From Membranihabitans maritimus (GTDB lineage: Bacteria > Bacteroidota > Bacteroidia > Chitinophagales > Saprospiraceae): a stretch of DNA of 64,000 nucleotides. The stretch is taken from assembly GCF_021729145.1 (NCBI RefSeq), contig NZ_JAJSLW010000011.1:1-64000 (forward strand), written 5' to 3'. The position numbers and the translations under genes are program-made. Under the pieces are notes generated by a model that had not been told where the DNA came from, made no database searches, and saw nothing but the letters and a program-made list of their open reading frames with translations. Positions within the stretch are counted from its first letter, which is position 1. Each line of letters begins with the position of its first letter. Shown here piece by piece: positions 29,074 through 38,750 of this stretch.

Positions 29074-32000
29074 TGGCTACGAATTACTCGGCAATATCAG
29101 ACTTTAATGTCAAGCAACTTGGGTTAGACACCAAATCCAGAAAGAGTCAAGTAAATATGTACTCTGACTCTACGCATTTCATCTTTGAAATATTACAAAA
29201 TGCCGACGATTATGGAGCCACTGAGATTTCCTTCAAGCTGGAACCCAATCAACTGATCATTGAACATAATGGCGTCCCTTTCAAAGAGGAGAACGTTAAA
29301 GCCATAACTTATTTTGGTAAAAGCACCAGTGCTGATGATTTAGTAAAAACCGGCAGATTTGGCATCGGCTTCAAATCTGTCTTCGCATTTACCGCTACAC
29401 CAATTGTATTATCAGGTGAAGAGCAATTCCAGATTTATGATCTATATAAGCTAAGGCCTTACGCAGGCATCCAAAACAGGCAGCCAGAACGGACTTACAT
29501 TATTCTTCCCTTTAATCATGAAGAGTTCAAACCAGACTTTGTCGAAACGCACTTATCAGCCAAAGAGGCTTATCACAAGATTGCTGAAAGACTAAAAGAC
29601 CTTGACAAGAAAACAATATTATTTACAAGGAATCTCCAAATTGTTGAGTGGGAAACACAAGAAAAGAAGAGCTTTTATTCGAGAGAGGACCAAATATTCG
29701 AGAACTATAGAATTTCTAGCATTACCGATGACTTGAGAGGAGCTGAAAGCAGGTTTCTAGCTTTCTCTAAAGCTGTTAAGTGGGAACAAGAAAGTGGCGA
29801 GCAACAGTTTAAACCTGTGGAAGTAGCATTCTACTTGAATGAGGATTCCCAAATTATCCCTGGTCCGAGTTTTTTGTATGTACTTTTTAGTACCATTCAG
29901 GAGACCCATCTGAAATTCATAATAAATGGCCCATTTAGGACCAACCCTTCCAGGGAGAGTATAGCACATGATGACCCCTTCAATCTGTATCTTCTGAAGC
30001 TCGTTGAAGAAATGTGGCCTGAAATTCTTGGTACACTTAAGGCCAAGGGTTTTCTTTCGATAAAAGTCCTCAATTCCCTGCCAAATGATTCCGATGATCT
30101 ACCCTCGTTTTATGAGCCCATTAGAACAAGGATAATAAAGTTGTTTCAAGATTACGAATTCCTGCCTGCCGAGGATGGCACTTATGTCTCGGCAGGGTCC
30201 GGAGTTACTGGCCCCAGCAAACTAAAGCAACTCTTCTCCAATGAAGATCTTTCGTTCCTTGTAAAAGAAGTTAGCCTTAAGTGGCTTAAGAATCCACCTT
30301 CAAATTCAAGAGCGGCCCGGTTCATTCGATCATTGGATATTCAATATTGGGGATGGGATGACCTCGCAGATTTGCTGGAAGAGGGATTTTCTGAGCCAGG
30401 ATCTTCATGGTATGTTGATGAGGATGAAATTGCCCAATTCAAAAAGAATTGTAAATGGCTGCTCCGAAAAGATCCTAGTTGGTTGCAGAGGTTTTATATG
30501 GATCTTGCCGAGGCTTGTAATAATGGGAATATTGAACTACGATACAACTACAGAACGAGGGTTTCTTCTGTTCCTTTTAAGGACAGCCATATCATCGTTA
30601 TTCAGAATGTTGAAGGCTTAACGACTCAAAGCATATCAAATTGCAAGTTCCCCAAAGAAGGCTATACAGGATGTGTCGCGGATTTCATAATTCAGCATGA
30701 GAATGAAGAAATCAAATTACAAATTCGAGATAGTCTGGAGGCCTTGGGTGTTACAGAGATCGATGAAGAGGATGAATTAAGAATCCTACTTGATGAAAAA
30801 TACTCCAGAGGTACTGAACATGAAATAGATGAGCTTTGGATCAAGGAGCACTTAAAAGATCTCGGAAGGTTCTCCAATTACTTTCTGGAAACTAGCGATA
30901 CGAGTATTTTCAATGGATTCCACTTTCTTCTCATATCCGAGGGAGATAGACTTGAGTCACCAGCCAATATATATATCGATGAGCCATATACTCATACCGG
31001 ATTGAATGATTTGTATAAATCTGATGTGGATGAGATAGATGACAAGGGTATATTATGTCCCATCTACGCAGACATTTACAGCGATATTTTTGAATCGTTT
31101 CTACGATCTCTAGGCGTACAATTCGAGCTGGTTATACGAAAGACATCAACTTCCGGAAATCCGCAACGAGATAACCTAAGGTCTTTTTATGGGAGTCGCG
31201 AGACCGACACGAAAATTGACAGGGATTACAAGATTGAGCATTTGTCAGATATCCTTGAGGCCAGAGAAGTGAACCTGGCAAAATTAGTATATGAGACAGT
31301 TAGAAAAGCAGATCCAGAAGTATTGACCGCTCAATTTAGGCCTAATCAGGAATGGTCCATAAAAACCGCACCTTCTCAGCTCGTACACATACTATCAACT
31401 CTATCATGGATGCCAACCAAATCAGGAGAGTTTAAAGAGCCAAGATTTGTGACCGAGTCTACACTTCATGGCGACTTTGAATTTGACAATAGTAATGGTT
31501 GGCTCGAGGTTATCGGTTTCGATAGTTCCCTCAGTCACAATGAAGATGATGATGAAATTGCACAAAAGAGAGGTTACTCCTCGGCTGAGGAAATGAATGA
31601 TTGGAATAAGCTACGAAATGAGGCAAGAGAGAGAGGAGTGTCTCCTGAAGACATGAGAAAGTCATGGATTAAAGATAATCCTGAAAGACCTGTTTCAGAC
31701 CCAACAAACATACAGTCTGCACGAAAAGAAACAAGACAAGGGTATAAGCAGTCTCCTAATAAATCGTACTCACCGAAAGCTAAAGTTACCCGTGATAATT
31801 CAACTAATGAGGAAAGAAAACAGTATTTGAAGCAACTGAATACAAATTCAGTGGGTGAAATGATATGCCAATTGTGCCATGAAGTAATGCCATTCAAATA
31901 CAATGGAGAGTATTATTTTGAAGCTGTTGAGATTTTAGACAGAAAGAGGTTGCCAAAGGAGTACTTCAAACAATACGTGGCTCTATGTCCAAATTGCGCA

Positions 32001-32210
32001 GCGAAGTATAAATTATACATAAAACAAGATGAGAGGAAGTTGGAAGATTTGGCATGGGCAATTAAAGAACTAATAATAAAAGAAAATGAAGAAGATATTC
32101 AGGATGATTTGGAAATATCTGTCGAGTTAGATGTAAAATGCGTCTTATGGTTTACCAGGGCACAAATTGTTGATTTAAAAGTTATCCTGGAAGACAATCT
32201 TGATTATTAA
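29073..32210 (+). CDS. GHKL/sacsin-type ATPase embedded in BREX operon
   Basis: A 1045-residue protein not found in standard type 1 BREX. The N-terminal domain is a GHKL (Hsp90-like) ATPase of the sacsin/NOV group: FEILQNADDYGA (38-49) holds the Mg-binding Asn, HNGVPF (65-70) is the G1 box and GRFGIGFKSVF (94-104) the lid. The middle 600 residues match nothing I recognise. The C-terminus has two CxxC pairs (about 932-935 and 972-975: ICQLCHE and LCPNCA), resembling an HNH-type zinc ribbon that lacks the catalytic histidines. It is coupled to pglX by TAATG and is 9 bp before pglZ, so it is expressed as part of the operon. Function unknown; an accessory sensor or effector is plausible. Confidence 0.8.
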   Translation: MATNYSAISDFNVKQLGLDTKSRKSQVNMYSDSTHFIFEILQNADDYGATEISFKLEPNQLIIEHNGVPFKEENVKAITYFGKSTSADDLVKTGRFGIGFKSVFAFTATPIVLSGEEQFQIYDLYKLRPYAGIQNRQPERTYIILPFNHEEFKPDFVETHLSAKEAYHKIAERLKDLDKKTILFTRNLQIVEWETQEKKSFYSREDQIFENYRISSITDDLRGAESRFLAFSKAVKWEQESGEQQFKPVEVAFYLNEDSQIIPGPSFLYVLFSTIQETHLKFIINGPFRTNPSRESIAHDDPFNLYLLKLVEEMWPEILGTLKAKGFLSIKVLNSLPNDSDDLPSFYEPIRTRIIKLFQDYEFLPAEDGTYVSAGSGVTGPSKLKQLFSNEDLSFLVKEVSLKWLKNPPSNSRAARFIRSLDIQYWGWDDLADLLEEGFSEPGSSWYVDEDEIAQFKKNCKWLLRKDPSWLQRFYMDLAEACNNGNIELRYNYRTRVSSVPFKDSHIIVIQNVEGLTTQSISNCKFPKEGYTGCVADFIIQHENEEIKLQIRDSLEALGVTEIDEEDELRILLDEKYSRGTEHEIDELWIKEHLKDLGRFSNYFLETSDTSIFNGFHFLLISEGDRLESPANIYIDEPYTHTGLNDLYKSDVDEIDDKGILCPIYADIYSDIFESFLRSLGVQFELVIRKTSTSGNPQRDNLRSFYGSRETDTKIDRDYKIEHLSDILEAREVNLAKLVYETVRKADPEVLTAQFRPNQEWSIKTAPSQLVHILSTLSWMPTKSGEFKEPRFVTESTLHGDFEFDNSNGWLEVIGFDSSLSHNEDDDEIAQKRGYSSAEEMNDWNKLRNEARERGVSPEDMRKSWIKDNPERPVSDPTNIQSARKETRQGYKQSPNKSYSPKAKVTRDNSTNEERKQYLKQLNTNSVGEMICQLCHEVMPFKYNGEYYFEAVEILDRKRLPKEYFKQYVALCPNCAAKYKLYIKQDERKLEDLAWAIKELIIKENEEDIQDDLEISVELDVKCVLWFTRAQIVDLKVILEDNLDY

Positions 32211-32219
32211 AAAACCATA

Positions 32220-34715
32220 ATGAAAAGAATCGAAGAATCCCTACATAAAATCTTTCTGAATCATCGGGTCGTTTTCTGGTACGACGATGAGGAAAAGTTG
32301 CGTGAGCAATACGAGGCTATTGCATTGAATGACATAGAGAAAATTGAGGTGAATAGCAATGAATTTCAAGTAAAGTACACCATCCTTCGTGGATTTCCCA
32401 GGACAAAGTTTCTGCTCTATTTTCCAGAGGGTGAAAAACCACACGATCAAAATTGGCTCCTGGACCTACAACTGGCATATAAAGAGTTTCACACTGACCA
32501 GGAGGCGATGTTCCTACAGGAATTGGGTTTGGACTATTATCTCAAAGAGTTTGTACGATCTCATATAGAATTTTTCCAGAATAAGGAACGACGAGCTAAA
32601 CTGAAAGAACTCATTGCCGAAGGGGATTCCGAAAGGGATTTAGAGTATAAGCTGATGGCAGTTGTTTTCAATACGGACTATCCAAATCTGGAGGCTTATA
32701 TCCAGGCTTATGCTAATGCTTATATCGACGGAAACTCCAAGGTTGAGAGAGAACTGGAGCGATTCAATCTAAGTGACCTGTTCTGGAGGACAGTCAGGAG
32801 AAAGTTTGATTACCACAATGATCAACCAGCGATCTATGATTTCCTGATGGATGTTTTTTCAAGGAATTTTAGCCCTACCAATGAGGGCAGATCGATCAAG
32901 GAAACCAAAATATTATTGTCCTTGTGGAAGGACGCTATATCCTACCAGGATGCCTTCCGCAGGCTTTCAGATAAGCTGGCTGATGATTTACAAATTGAAT
33001 CCAAGTTACAGGATGCTCCCCTGGAGTCAGTTCTCCAGGACGACTTATTTAAAATCATTGATCTGAGGATCATCCATGAATTGGTCCACCGCGTAGTCGA
33101 CCAGGAGTTTAGTCTGGATAAGCTTGCCTCCTACACCAAGACACGTGAGAATAAATACTGGTATTCTGAATTCAAGGACTTTTACGAATGTCTGTTGCTG
33201 TCAGCCAATATGTTTGACAAAGTCAGTAAAGCAGTATCACAAAAGATAAGCTCGGTGGAAGAAGCCGCTATGCTTTATGCCAAGGATTTGTATCTGATCG
33301 ATTACTACTATCGAAAGTCCATCTACCATTATCGTCAAACCGGAAGGAATCGGGTACTCCAGCCGCTAATGGAGAAAGTCCTGAAGGTATATTCGAATGA
33401 TTGGTTGTTGGCATTGAATAACAAACTCCAGGATCGTGTCAATGACATGGATGCGTGGATTCAAAACTCACAGAAGGCTCAAAACCGCTTTTTCCAAAAT
33501 CATGTCAAAAGTTTCACCAATAAACCTCAAAGACTATTTGTGGTCATCTCTGATGCATTGCGCTATGAGAATGGATGGGAACTTTGTCAGGACATTCAGA
33601 CTGAAAAGCGTTATGAGGCAGATATAGATTATATGATCACGGGATTGCCTTCCTACACCCAGTTGGGAATGGCAGCATTGCTTCCTCATCAGCAGCTTAA
33701 TATTCATCCTGGTGATTGTGCAGTGCTGGCAGATGGCATATCCACCGTCGGTCTGCAAGGAAGAACCAAAGTCCTGGAAACGAATTCAGGTGTACGAGCG
33801 GTTGCCATCAATGCAGAGGACTTCATGAAAATGAACGCTTCGACAGAAGGTCGATCCTTTGTCAAGCAGTACGACCTGATTTACATCTACCATAACCGCA
33901 TTGATAAAACCGGTGACGATAAAACTTCCGAGGATAAGGTCTTCGAAGCTGTAGACGAAGAAATTGCATTTCTCAAAGAACTGCTCCGTAAGATCGCCAA
34001 TGTGAACGGTAATAACATTTTCATTACTGCTGATCATGGATATATCTATCAACATGAAACACTTGAAGAAAGTGAGTTTGCATCAGTTGATGTAAAAGGT
34101 GAGGTCTGGAAAACGAATCGTCGGTTCATACTGGGAAGGAATTTGGAAGCGGCAAATGCACTGAAGAAGTTTAATGGCTCTCAGCTTGGGTTGACTGAAG
34201 ATGTTGATGTATTGATCACCAAGGGCATCAATAGACTCCGGATAAAAGGAGCTGGATCAAGATATGTACATGGAGGGGCTTCGCTTCAAGAGATTGTAGT
34301 ACCCCTGCTCAAAGTTTCCAAGAAGCGAGAAGATACCACCACCCAGGTGGATGTGGATATTATCAAATCCACGGACAAGATTACCACCAATATATTGGCT
34401 GTTTCCTTCCTGCAAAAAGAACTGGTCACTGAGAAAGTACAGCCTCGCCAACTAAGAGCATTTATTAAGGCAGAAGATGGCGAGACTCTATCCGATATCT
34501 TCAACTATAACTTTAATGCTACTGAGGGTAGTGAGCGACAACGTGAAGTCAAGCACCGGTTTCAGTTGAGTTCGCAAGCAAGCGGGAAGTACAAGAATCA
34601 ACGGGTTTCGCTGATTCTGGAGGAACCGGTTGAAGGTACTTCAAAGTGGAAAGAGTACGAATCGTACTTGTACACCCTGAACATTTCATTCACTAATGAC
34701 TTTGACGATTTTTAA
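32220..34715 (+). CDS. pglZ: BREX phosphatase-like protein PglZ
   Basis: An 831-residue PglZ of the type 1 BREX class. The C-terminal half is an alkaline-phosphatase-superfamily domain with the metal-binding motif VVISDALRYENGWEL (Asp about 445) and FITADHGYIYQ (Asp604, His605). The N-terminal half is alpha-helical. PglZ is a core BREX component whose substrate is unsettled. It lies 9 bp after the GHKL ATPase gene and 3 bp before brxL. Confidence 0.93.
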   Translation: MKRIEESLHKIFLNHRVVFWYDDEEKLREQYEAIALNDIEKIEVNSNEFQVKYTILRGFPRTKFLLYFPEGEKPHDQNWLLDLQLAYKEFHTDQEAMFLQELGLDYYLKEFVRSHIEFFQNKERRAKLKELIAEGDSERDLEYKLMAVVFNTDYPNLEAYIQAYANAYIDGNSKVERELERFNLSDLFWRTVRRKFDYHNDQPAIYDFLMDVFSRNFSPTNEGRSIKETKILLSLWKDAISYQDAFRRLSDKLADDLQIESKLQDAPLESVLQDDLFKIIDLRIIHELVHRVVDQEFSLDKLASYTKTRENKYWYSEFKDFYECLLLSANMFDKVSKAVSQKISSVEEAAMLYAKDLYLIDYYYRKSIYHYRQTGRNRVLQPLMEKVLKVYSNDWLLALNNKLQDRVNDMDAWIQNSQKAQNRFFQNHVKSFTNKPQRLFVVISDALRYENGWELCQDIQTEKRYEADIDYMITGLPSYTQLGMAALLPHQQLNIHPGDCAVLADGISTVGLQGRTKVLETNSGVRAVAINAEDFMKMNASTEGRSFVKQYDLIYIYHNRIDKTGDDKTSEDKVFEAVDEEIAFLKELLRKIANVNGNNIFITADHGYIYQHETLEESEFASVDVKGEVWKTNRRFILGRNLEAANALKKFNGSQLGLTEDVDVLITKGINRLRIKGAGSRYVHGGASLQEIVVPLLKVSKKREDTTTQVDVDIIKSTDKITTNILAVSFLQKELVTEKVQPRQLRAFIKAEDGETLSDIFNYNFNATEGSERQREVKHRFQLSSQASGKYKNQRVSLILEEPVEGTSKWKEYESYLYTLNISFTNDFDDF

Positions 34716-34718
34716 AAT

Positions 34719-36722
34719 ATGAATCCAATAGATAAAAAGCTCAATCAATATTTTGCCGGAAAGGTCGTACGCAAAGATCTGACGAAATTGGTCAAAGGCA
34801 ATGCGATAGTTCCTACTTACGTGCTGGAATACCTTCTCGGTCAATATTGCGCTACCAGTGATGAAGAAACCATTAAGGCAGGCGTAGAAACAGTTCGGAA
34901 TATCATTGCCAAACATTTTGTACATCGGGATGAAGCTCAATTTATTAAATCAACGATCAGAGAAAAAGGTTCTCACCGAATCATCGACAAAGTATCCGTG
35001 AGGCTCAATGAGACTAAAGATCGTTACGAAGCCAATTTTGCCAATTTAGGATTGAAGAAGGTAGTAATTGATGATAGTCACATCCAGAGGCATAAAAAAC
35101 TACTTTCAGAGGGAGTATGGTGTATCGTCGTGATGGGGTATATTCCCATCGATGACCGCGAAGGTTCTCCCTGGTTGATCGAGAGTTTGAAACCCATTCA
35201 GATCAGTGGAGTAGATCTGGATGAATACAAAGACCTAAGAAGATCATTCACCAAGGATGAATGGCTGGATATATTGATGCAGACCATTGGGTTGAATCCA
35301 GAAGAATTTACTTTTCGTTCTAAGTTGATCCAGTTGACAAGATTGGTGCCTTTTGCGGAGAACAATTATAATCTCATTGAATTAGGACCTAAAGGAACAG
35401 GAAAGTCTCATATATTTTCAGAGTTATCCCCACACGGCATCTTATTGTCAGGCGGTGAGGTAACTAAGGCTAAACTTTTCGTAAATAACAGCACAGGAGA
35501 TATTGGGCTGGTAGGTTACTGGGATGTAGTCGCCTATGATGAATTTGCCGGGAAAGTCAAAAGAGTGGATAAAGGCTTGGTGGACATCATGAAGAACTAC
35601 ATGGCAAATAAATCTTTCTCCAGGGGTACTCAGGTTTATGGTGCATCAGCCAGTATGACTTTTGTGGGCAATACGGAGCATTCGGTGCCATACATGCTTC
35701 GACATAGCGACCTTTTTGAGGCGCTACCCTCGCAATATTACGATACCGCATTCCTGGATCGGATCCATGCCTATCTCCCCGGTTGGGAAGTACAGAAACT
35801 GCGGAATGAAATGTTTACAGATGGCTACGGCTTCATAGTAGATTATCTGGCGGAGGTTTTGAAAGAGATGCGTAAGGAAGACCATATGCACGATTATAAG
35901 CGATTCTTTGACCTTTCTGATTCCATTACCACCAGAGACAAAAATTCCATAGCAAAAACCTTTTCTGGGCTTCTAAAAGTGATCTATCCCCATGGGGAAT
36001 ATTCTGAAAAGGAAGCTGAGGAGTTATTGGATTTCGCTATTGAATGTCGAAAGCGAGTAAAGCTCCAGTTGACTAAAATGGATGAGACTTTCGAAGAGGT
36101 TGATTTCAGTTACTCCGTCATTTCATCAGGAGGGAAAAAGACCGTTGAGACACTGGAGATAACAGAATTTTCAGCTCCTACAATCAAAGCATCAAATGAA
36201 CAGAAATCTCAGGAAGAGGCAAAACCGGAGATGAAGAAACTGATTCGAAAAGAAGGTCAGACCATTATCCGGGATAATCAAACAGGTGTTTCCTATGAAG
36301 GACTGTTTGGAGATTATCTGGAAGGTGCAGAAGAAATTACTGTTGTCGACCCTTATGTCAGGCTTCCATACCAGTTGAGAAACTTCATGGAGTTTGCTCA
36401 ACTAATATCCAAGCGCAAGTCAATGGATGATGAAGTAAAACTCCATTTGGTCACAAGTAACAATGAAGACTACATTGAGAATGCTCGTGAGTCATTCACC
36501 CAGATAGCAGACACAATTAAACCCCTTGGAATATTCTTTACTTACGAGTTTGATGAGAACATTCATGATCGATCCATCCTACTCGATAATGGCTGGAAGA
36601 TCGTCCTTGGAAGAGGTTTGGATATTTTCCAAAAAACCGGCGGTTGGTTTGATATAGCGGAGTATGATCAAACCAGGCGGCAGTGCAAGGCATGTGAGAT
36701 TACTTATATGAAAATGAAGTGA
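34719..36722 (+). CDS. brxL: BrxL AAA+ protein with C-terminal MIT_C-like domain
   Basis: A 667-residue BrxL, the last core BREX gene. The N-terminal domain and AAA+ core (about 1-450) are normal, with Walker A GPKGTGKSH at about 224-232 and DVVAYDEFAGK as Walker B. The C-terminal part is unusual. After a charged linker (about 485-515), residues 520-667 read ITVVDPYVRLPYQLRNF, then IHDRSILLDNGWKIVLGRGL (about 614-633), then DIFQKTGGWFDIAEYD. These are the hallmarks of the MIT_C (phospholipase-D-like) domain of eukaryotic MITD1, where IHDREI and NNGW-IGRGLDYF occur. The Lon-like protease region expected in BrxL is not visible. Read from memory, not from a search. Confidence 0.88.
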   Translation: MNPIDKKLNQYFAGKVVRKDLTKLVKGNAIVPTYVLEYLLGQYCATSDEETIKAGVETVRNIIAKHFVHRDEAQFIKSTIREKGSHRIIDKVSVRLNETKDRYEANFANLGLKKVVIDDSHIQRHKKLLSEGVWCIVVMGYIPIDDREGSPWLIESLKPIQISGVDLDEYKDLRRSFTKDEWLDILMQTIGLNPEEFTFRSKLIQLTRLVPFAENNYNLIELGPKGTGKSHIFSELSPHGILLSGGEVTKAKLFVNNSTGDIGLVGYWDVVAYDEFAGKVKRVDKGLVDIMKNYMANKSFSRGTQVYGASASMTFVGNTEHSVPYMLRHSDLFEALPSQYYDTAFLDRIHAYLPGWEVQKLRNEMFTDGYGFIVDYLAEVLKEMRKEDHMHDYKRFFDLSDSITTRDKNSIAKTFSGLLKVIYPHGEYSEKEAEELLDFAIECRKRVKLQLTKMDETFEEVDFSYSVISSGGKKTVETLEITEFSAPTIKASNEQKSQEEAKPEMKKLIRKEGQTIIRDNQTGVSYEGLFGDYLEGAEEITVVDPYVRLPYQLRNFMEFAQLISKRKSMDDEVKLHLVTSNNEDYIENARESFTQIADTIKPLGIFFTYEFDENIHDRSILLDNGWKIVLGRGLDIFQKTGGWFDIAEYDQTRRQCKACEITYMKMK

Positions 36723-36854
36723 TGTATCAAACTTCTATCTATGAGGAAGCTTAATTGATTCATATTTCTAAATTGACTGGGATTTCGAGTCAGTTATTGT
36801 TTTTCATCAAATTGATTAATTAATGGATAAGAATTGGATATGACTGTAGGCAAT

Positions 36855-37106
36855 TTAGGAGAAGCCATATTCTATGTCATTGTCCAGGTCATCTTGATTA
36901 TAATGAAGTTCTGTTTTTCGTTTGCCCAATTCCTCATGAAATTCCCACTTGGTCATACCTGCTAATGATCGGGCTTTACCCAGGGAAAGAATTCCTCTTT
37001 GGTAGAGACTAACGGCTAATTCTATAAGCAAATGACCTTGTTTATCCGTTTCAGGAAGCCGTATGGCTTGCCATATATCATCGGGTATATTGATTGTTAA
37101 ACTCAT
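36855..37106 (-). CDS. UPF0175 family protein (antitoxin-like)
   Basis: An 83-residue small protein. I use the internal ATG at 37106 (MSLTINIPDDIWQAIRLP), since upstream residues of the longer frame look non-coding. The IPDDIW start and SLGKARSLAGMTKWEFHEEL match the UPF0175 family, DNA-binding proteins often found as antitoxin partners of PIN-domain toxins. No partner gene lies next to it (132 bp to brxL on the other strand), so it is an orphan here. Confidence 0.75.
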   Translation of the reverse strand: MSLTINIPDDIWQAIRLPETDKQGHLLIELAVSLYQRGILSLGKARSLAGMTKWEFHEELGKRKTELHYNQDDLDNDIEYGFS

Positions 37107-37400
37107 GTCATTAAAAATTTCTTCAAAATAAAGATATCTAAAAAAAACCAAACTTCCGTAGTGATAACACCCTAATATTCTTTTCTGTTTAAGGTTGATC
37201 CGGTTGTAGTATAATCTATTTACTTTCATTGACTTTTGGAGAAATGCAATATTGATCGTCAGGAATGTATTTCAGGAACATTATGGTTTTTTATACTTTC
37301 TTTTCGAACGAAACTTGAACGAATTCAGTTGTACTTGTAATTAATGTACAATGGGTGAAGAAATGATCACTACATAAATTTATTTATTATCTTTAAGCTT

Positions 37401-37619
37401 ATGGATGCTATCAAAGTAACATTTCGCGACGAGCAAGAAGAGAAAGTTTTGCTTAGTATTTTGGATAGTCTGAGTTATGACTATGAACCTCAATATTCAA
37501 TTGAGGAAGAGGAGAAAATTGCTGCTGCATTAAAACGAAGTAAAGAGGATTTTCAAGCCGGTCGATTTTCTGAACATAAGGATGTGATGAAACGAATTAA
37601 AAGTTATGTTTGGATTTAG
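37401..37619 (+). CDS. Small antitoxin-like protein, partner missing
   Basis: An acidic 72-residue protein. The beginning MDAIKVTFRDEQEEKVLLSI and the end EDFQAGRFSEHKDVMKRIKS resemble type II antitoxins of the RelB/DUF2683 kind, whose C-terminus wraps the toxin. No RelE/ParE-like frame follows; the 150 bp after it contain stops in all frames. It may act alone, or the toxin has been lost. Confidence 0.55.
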   Translation: MDAIKVTFRDEQEEKVLLSILDSLSYDYEPQYSIEEEEKIAAALKRSKEDFQAGRFSEHKDVMKRIKSYVWI

Positions 37620-37770
37620 ACCATTCGCCACATCAAACTATTTTACTTATTTTTACGTTTGTCAATTGAGGATGTATTTGCTTTGCTTCGAACAACTTGT
37701 GTTGAGCAGTAGATAAAATATTTTCAATGTTTTGTATAAAAACCGGCATTTGCCCTAATTAATTCAAAAT

Positions 37771-37980
37771 ATGCGTACCATAACAATAGATATTATAAAT
37801 GAAAAAGCCTTGAACCTTTTGAGGGAACTGGAGCTACTTGAACTTATCCGGTTGCATAAGGGGAAACCAGGTGAAAAGTCTAAAGCTGTAGACTGGAAAA
37901 AGTACAAAGGAGCCATGTCTAAACAATCTTTGGAAGAGATTGACTACCAGTTGAAAGAGTTGCGTAACGGATGGGAATAA
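37771..37980 (+). CDS. VapB-type antitoxin
   Basis: A 69-residue protein preceding and overlapping the PIN-domain toxin gene by 10 bp. The N-terminal half (ITIDIINEKALNLLRELELL) fits a small dimerising DNA-binding domain and the C-terminal half is charged. Assignment rests mainly on the position and on the similarity to Bacteroidota antitoxins with an LLRELE-LxLI motif. It should neutralise the toxin and repress the pair. Confidence 0.75.
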   Translation: MRTITIDIINEKALNLLRELELLELIRLHKGKPGEKSKAVDWKKYKGAMSKQSLEEIDYQLKELRNGWE

Positions 37981-38363
37981 AATATCTTTGGGATACCAAT
38001 ACAGTTATTTATTATTTAAATCAACAGTTTCCACCCTCGGCGGAAAAGTTCATGGATCGTACATTGAAGGATTCTATACCTGCTATTTCAGTAATCACGG
38101 AAATAGAACTTTTGTGTTGGAAAGCTTCTTCTGAAAAGGATCTGAAGATTTTACATGATTTTGTAGGGGATGCAATGGTTTTTGAATTGGAAAAGGACAT
38201 TAAACTCAAAACGGCCAATATCCGTAAGGCCCATAATATTAAACTACCTGATGCAATAATTGCTGCGACAGCTTTAACTTATGACTTTACACTGCTTACA
38301 AGGAATGTCAAGGACTTCAAAAATATCTCCGACCTTAAGGTTATCAATCCTTATGAACAATAA
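37971..38363 (+). CDS. vapC: PIN-domain ribonuclease toxin, VapC family
   Basis: A 130-residue type II toxin, a metal-dependent RNase. The PIN acidic residues are all in place: Asp8 (YLWDTN), Glu44 (VITEIE), Asp94 (KLPDAIIAA) and Asp115 (RNVKDF). Length is normal. The gene overlaps its antitoxin by 10 bp. Located between the BREX operon and the integrase, it may stabilise the island in the chromosome. Confidence 0.9.
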   Translation: MGIKYLWDTNTVIYYLNQQFPPSAEKFMDRTLKDSIPAISVITEIELLCWKASSEKDLKILHDFVGDAMVFELEKDIKLKTANIRKAHNIKLPDAIIAATALTYDFTLLTRNVKDFKNISDLKVINPYEQ

Positions 38364-38750
38364 AAAGAGCTAATAGCATATGGAGATTATCCAGTAAACA
38401 ATCATCTCAGAGGAGTAATTCTAACGTTTTTTGGGATTTAATAAGAGCTTAAAGATCGAAGCAAGAATAAAATGGACTTATGAAGTTCAAAATAAAACAA
38501 ATGAAAAATATTGATCTGCTTGTGAAATAGTTTTGATTGGTGTATCTTAATCAATTAGGATAAAAATTTAAATACGTGTCATTTCCGCCAGTCTTACTCA
38601 TTAAAACTGGCCCCATCGGAACGGATTTTTTACCCTATCCCCGGTAATTTGGTAGGAAATTTTCCCGACATATTTATGGAGATAAAAATTACAGCTTTTC
38701 TAAAGAACAAAGTGAAAAGGTTATAGCTATTTGATCTATCAATCATTTCA
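38364..38750. other. Intergenic region between vapC and integrase
   Basis: About 390 bp between convergent genes. I see no coding remnant, RNA gene or clear terminator. Confidence 0.4.
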
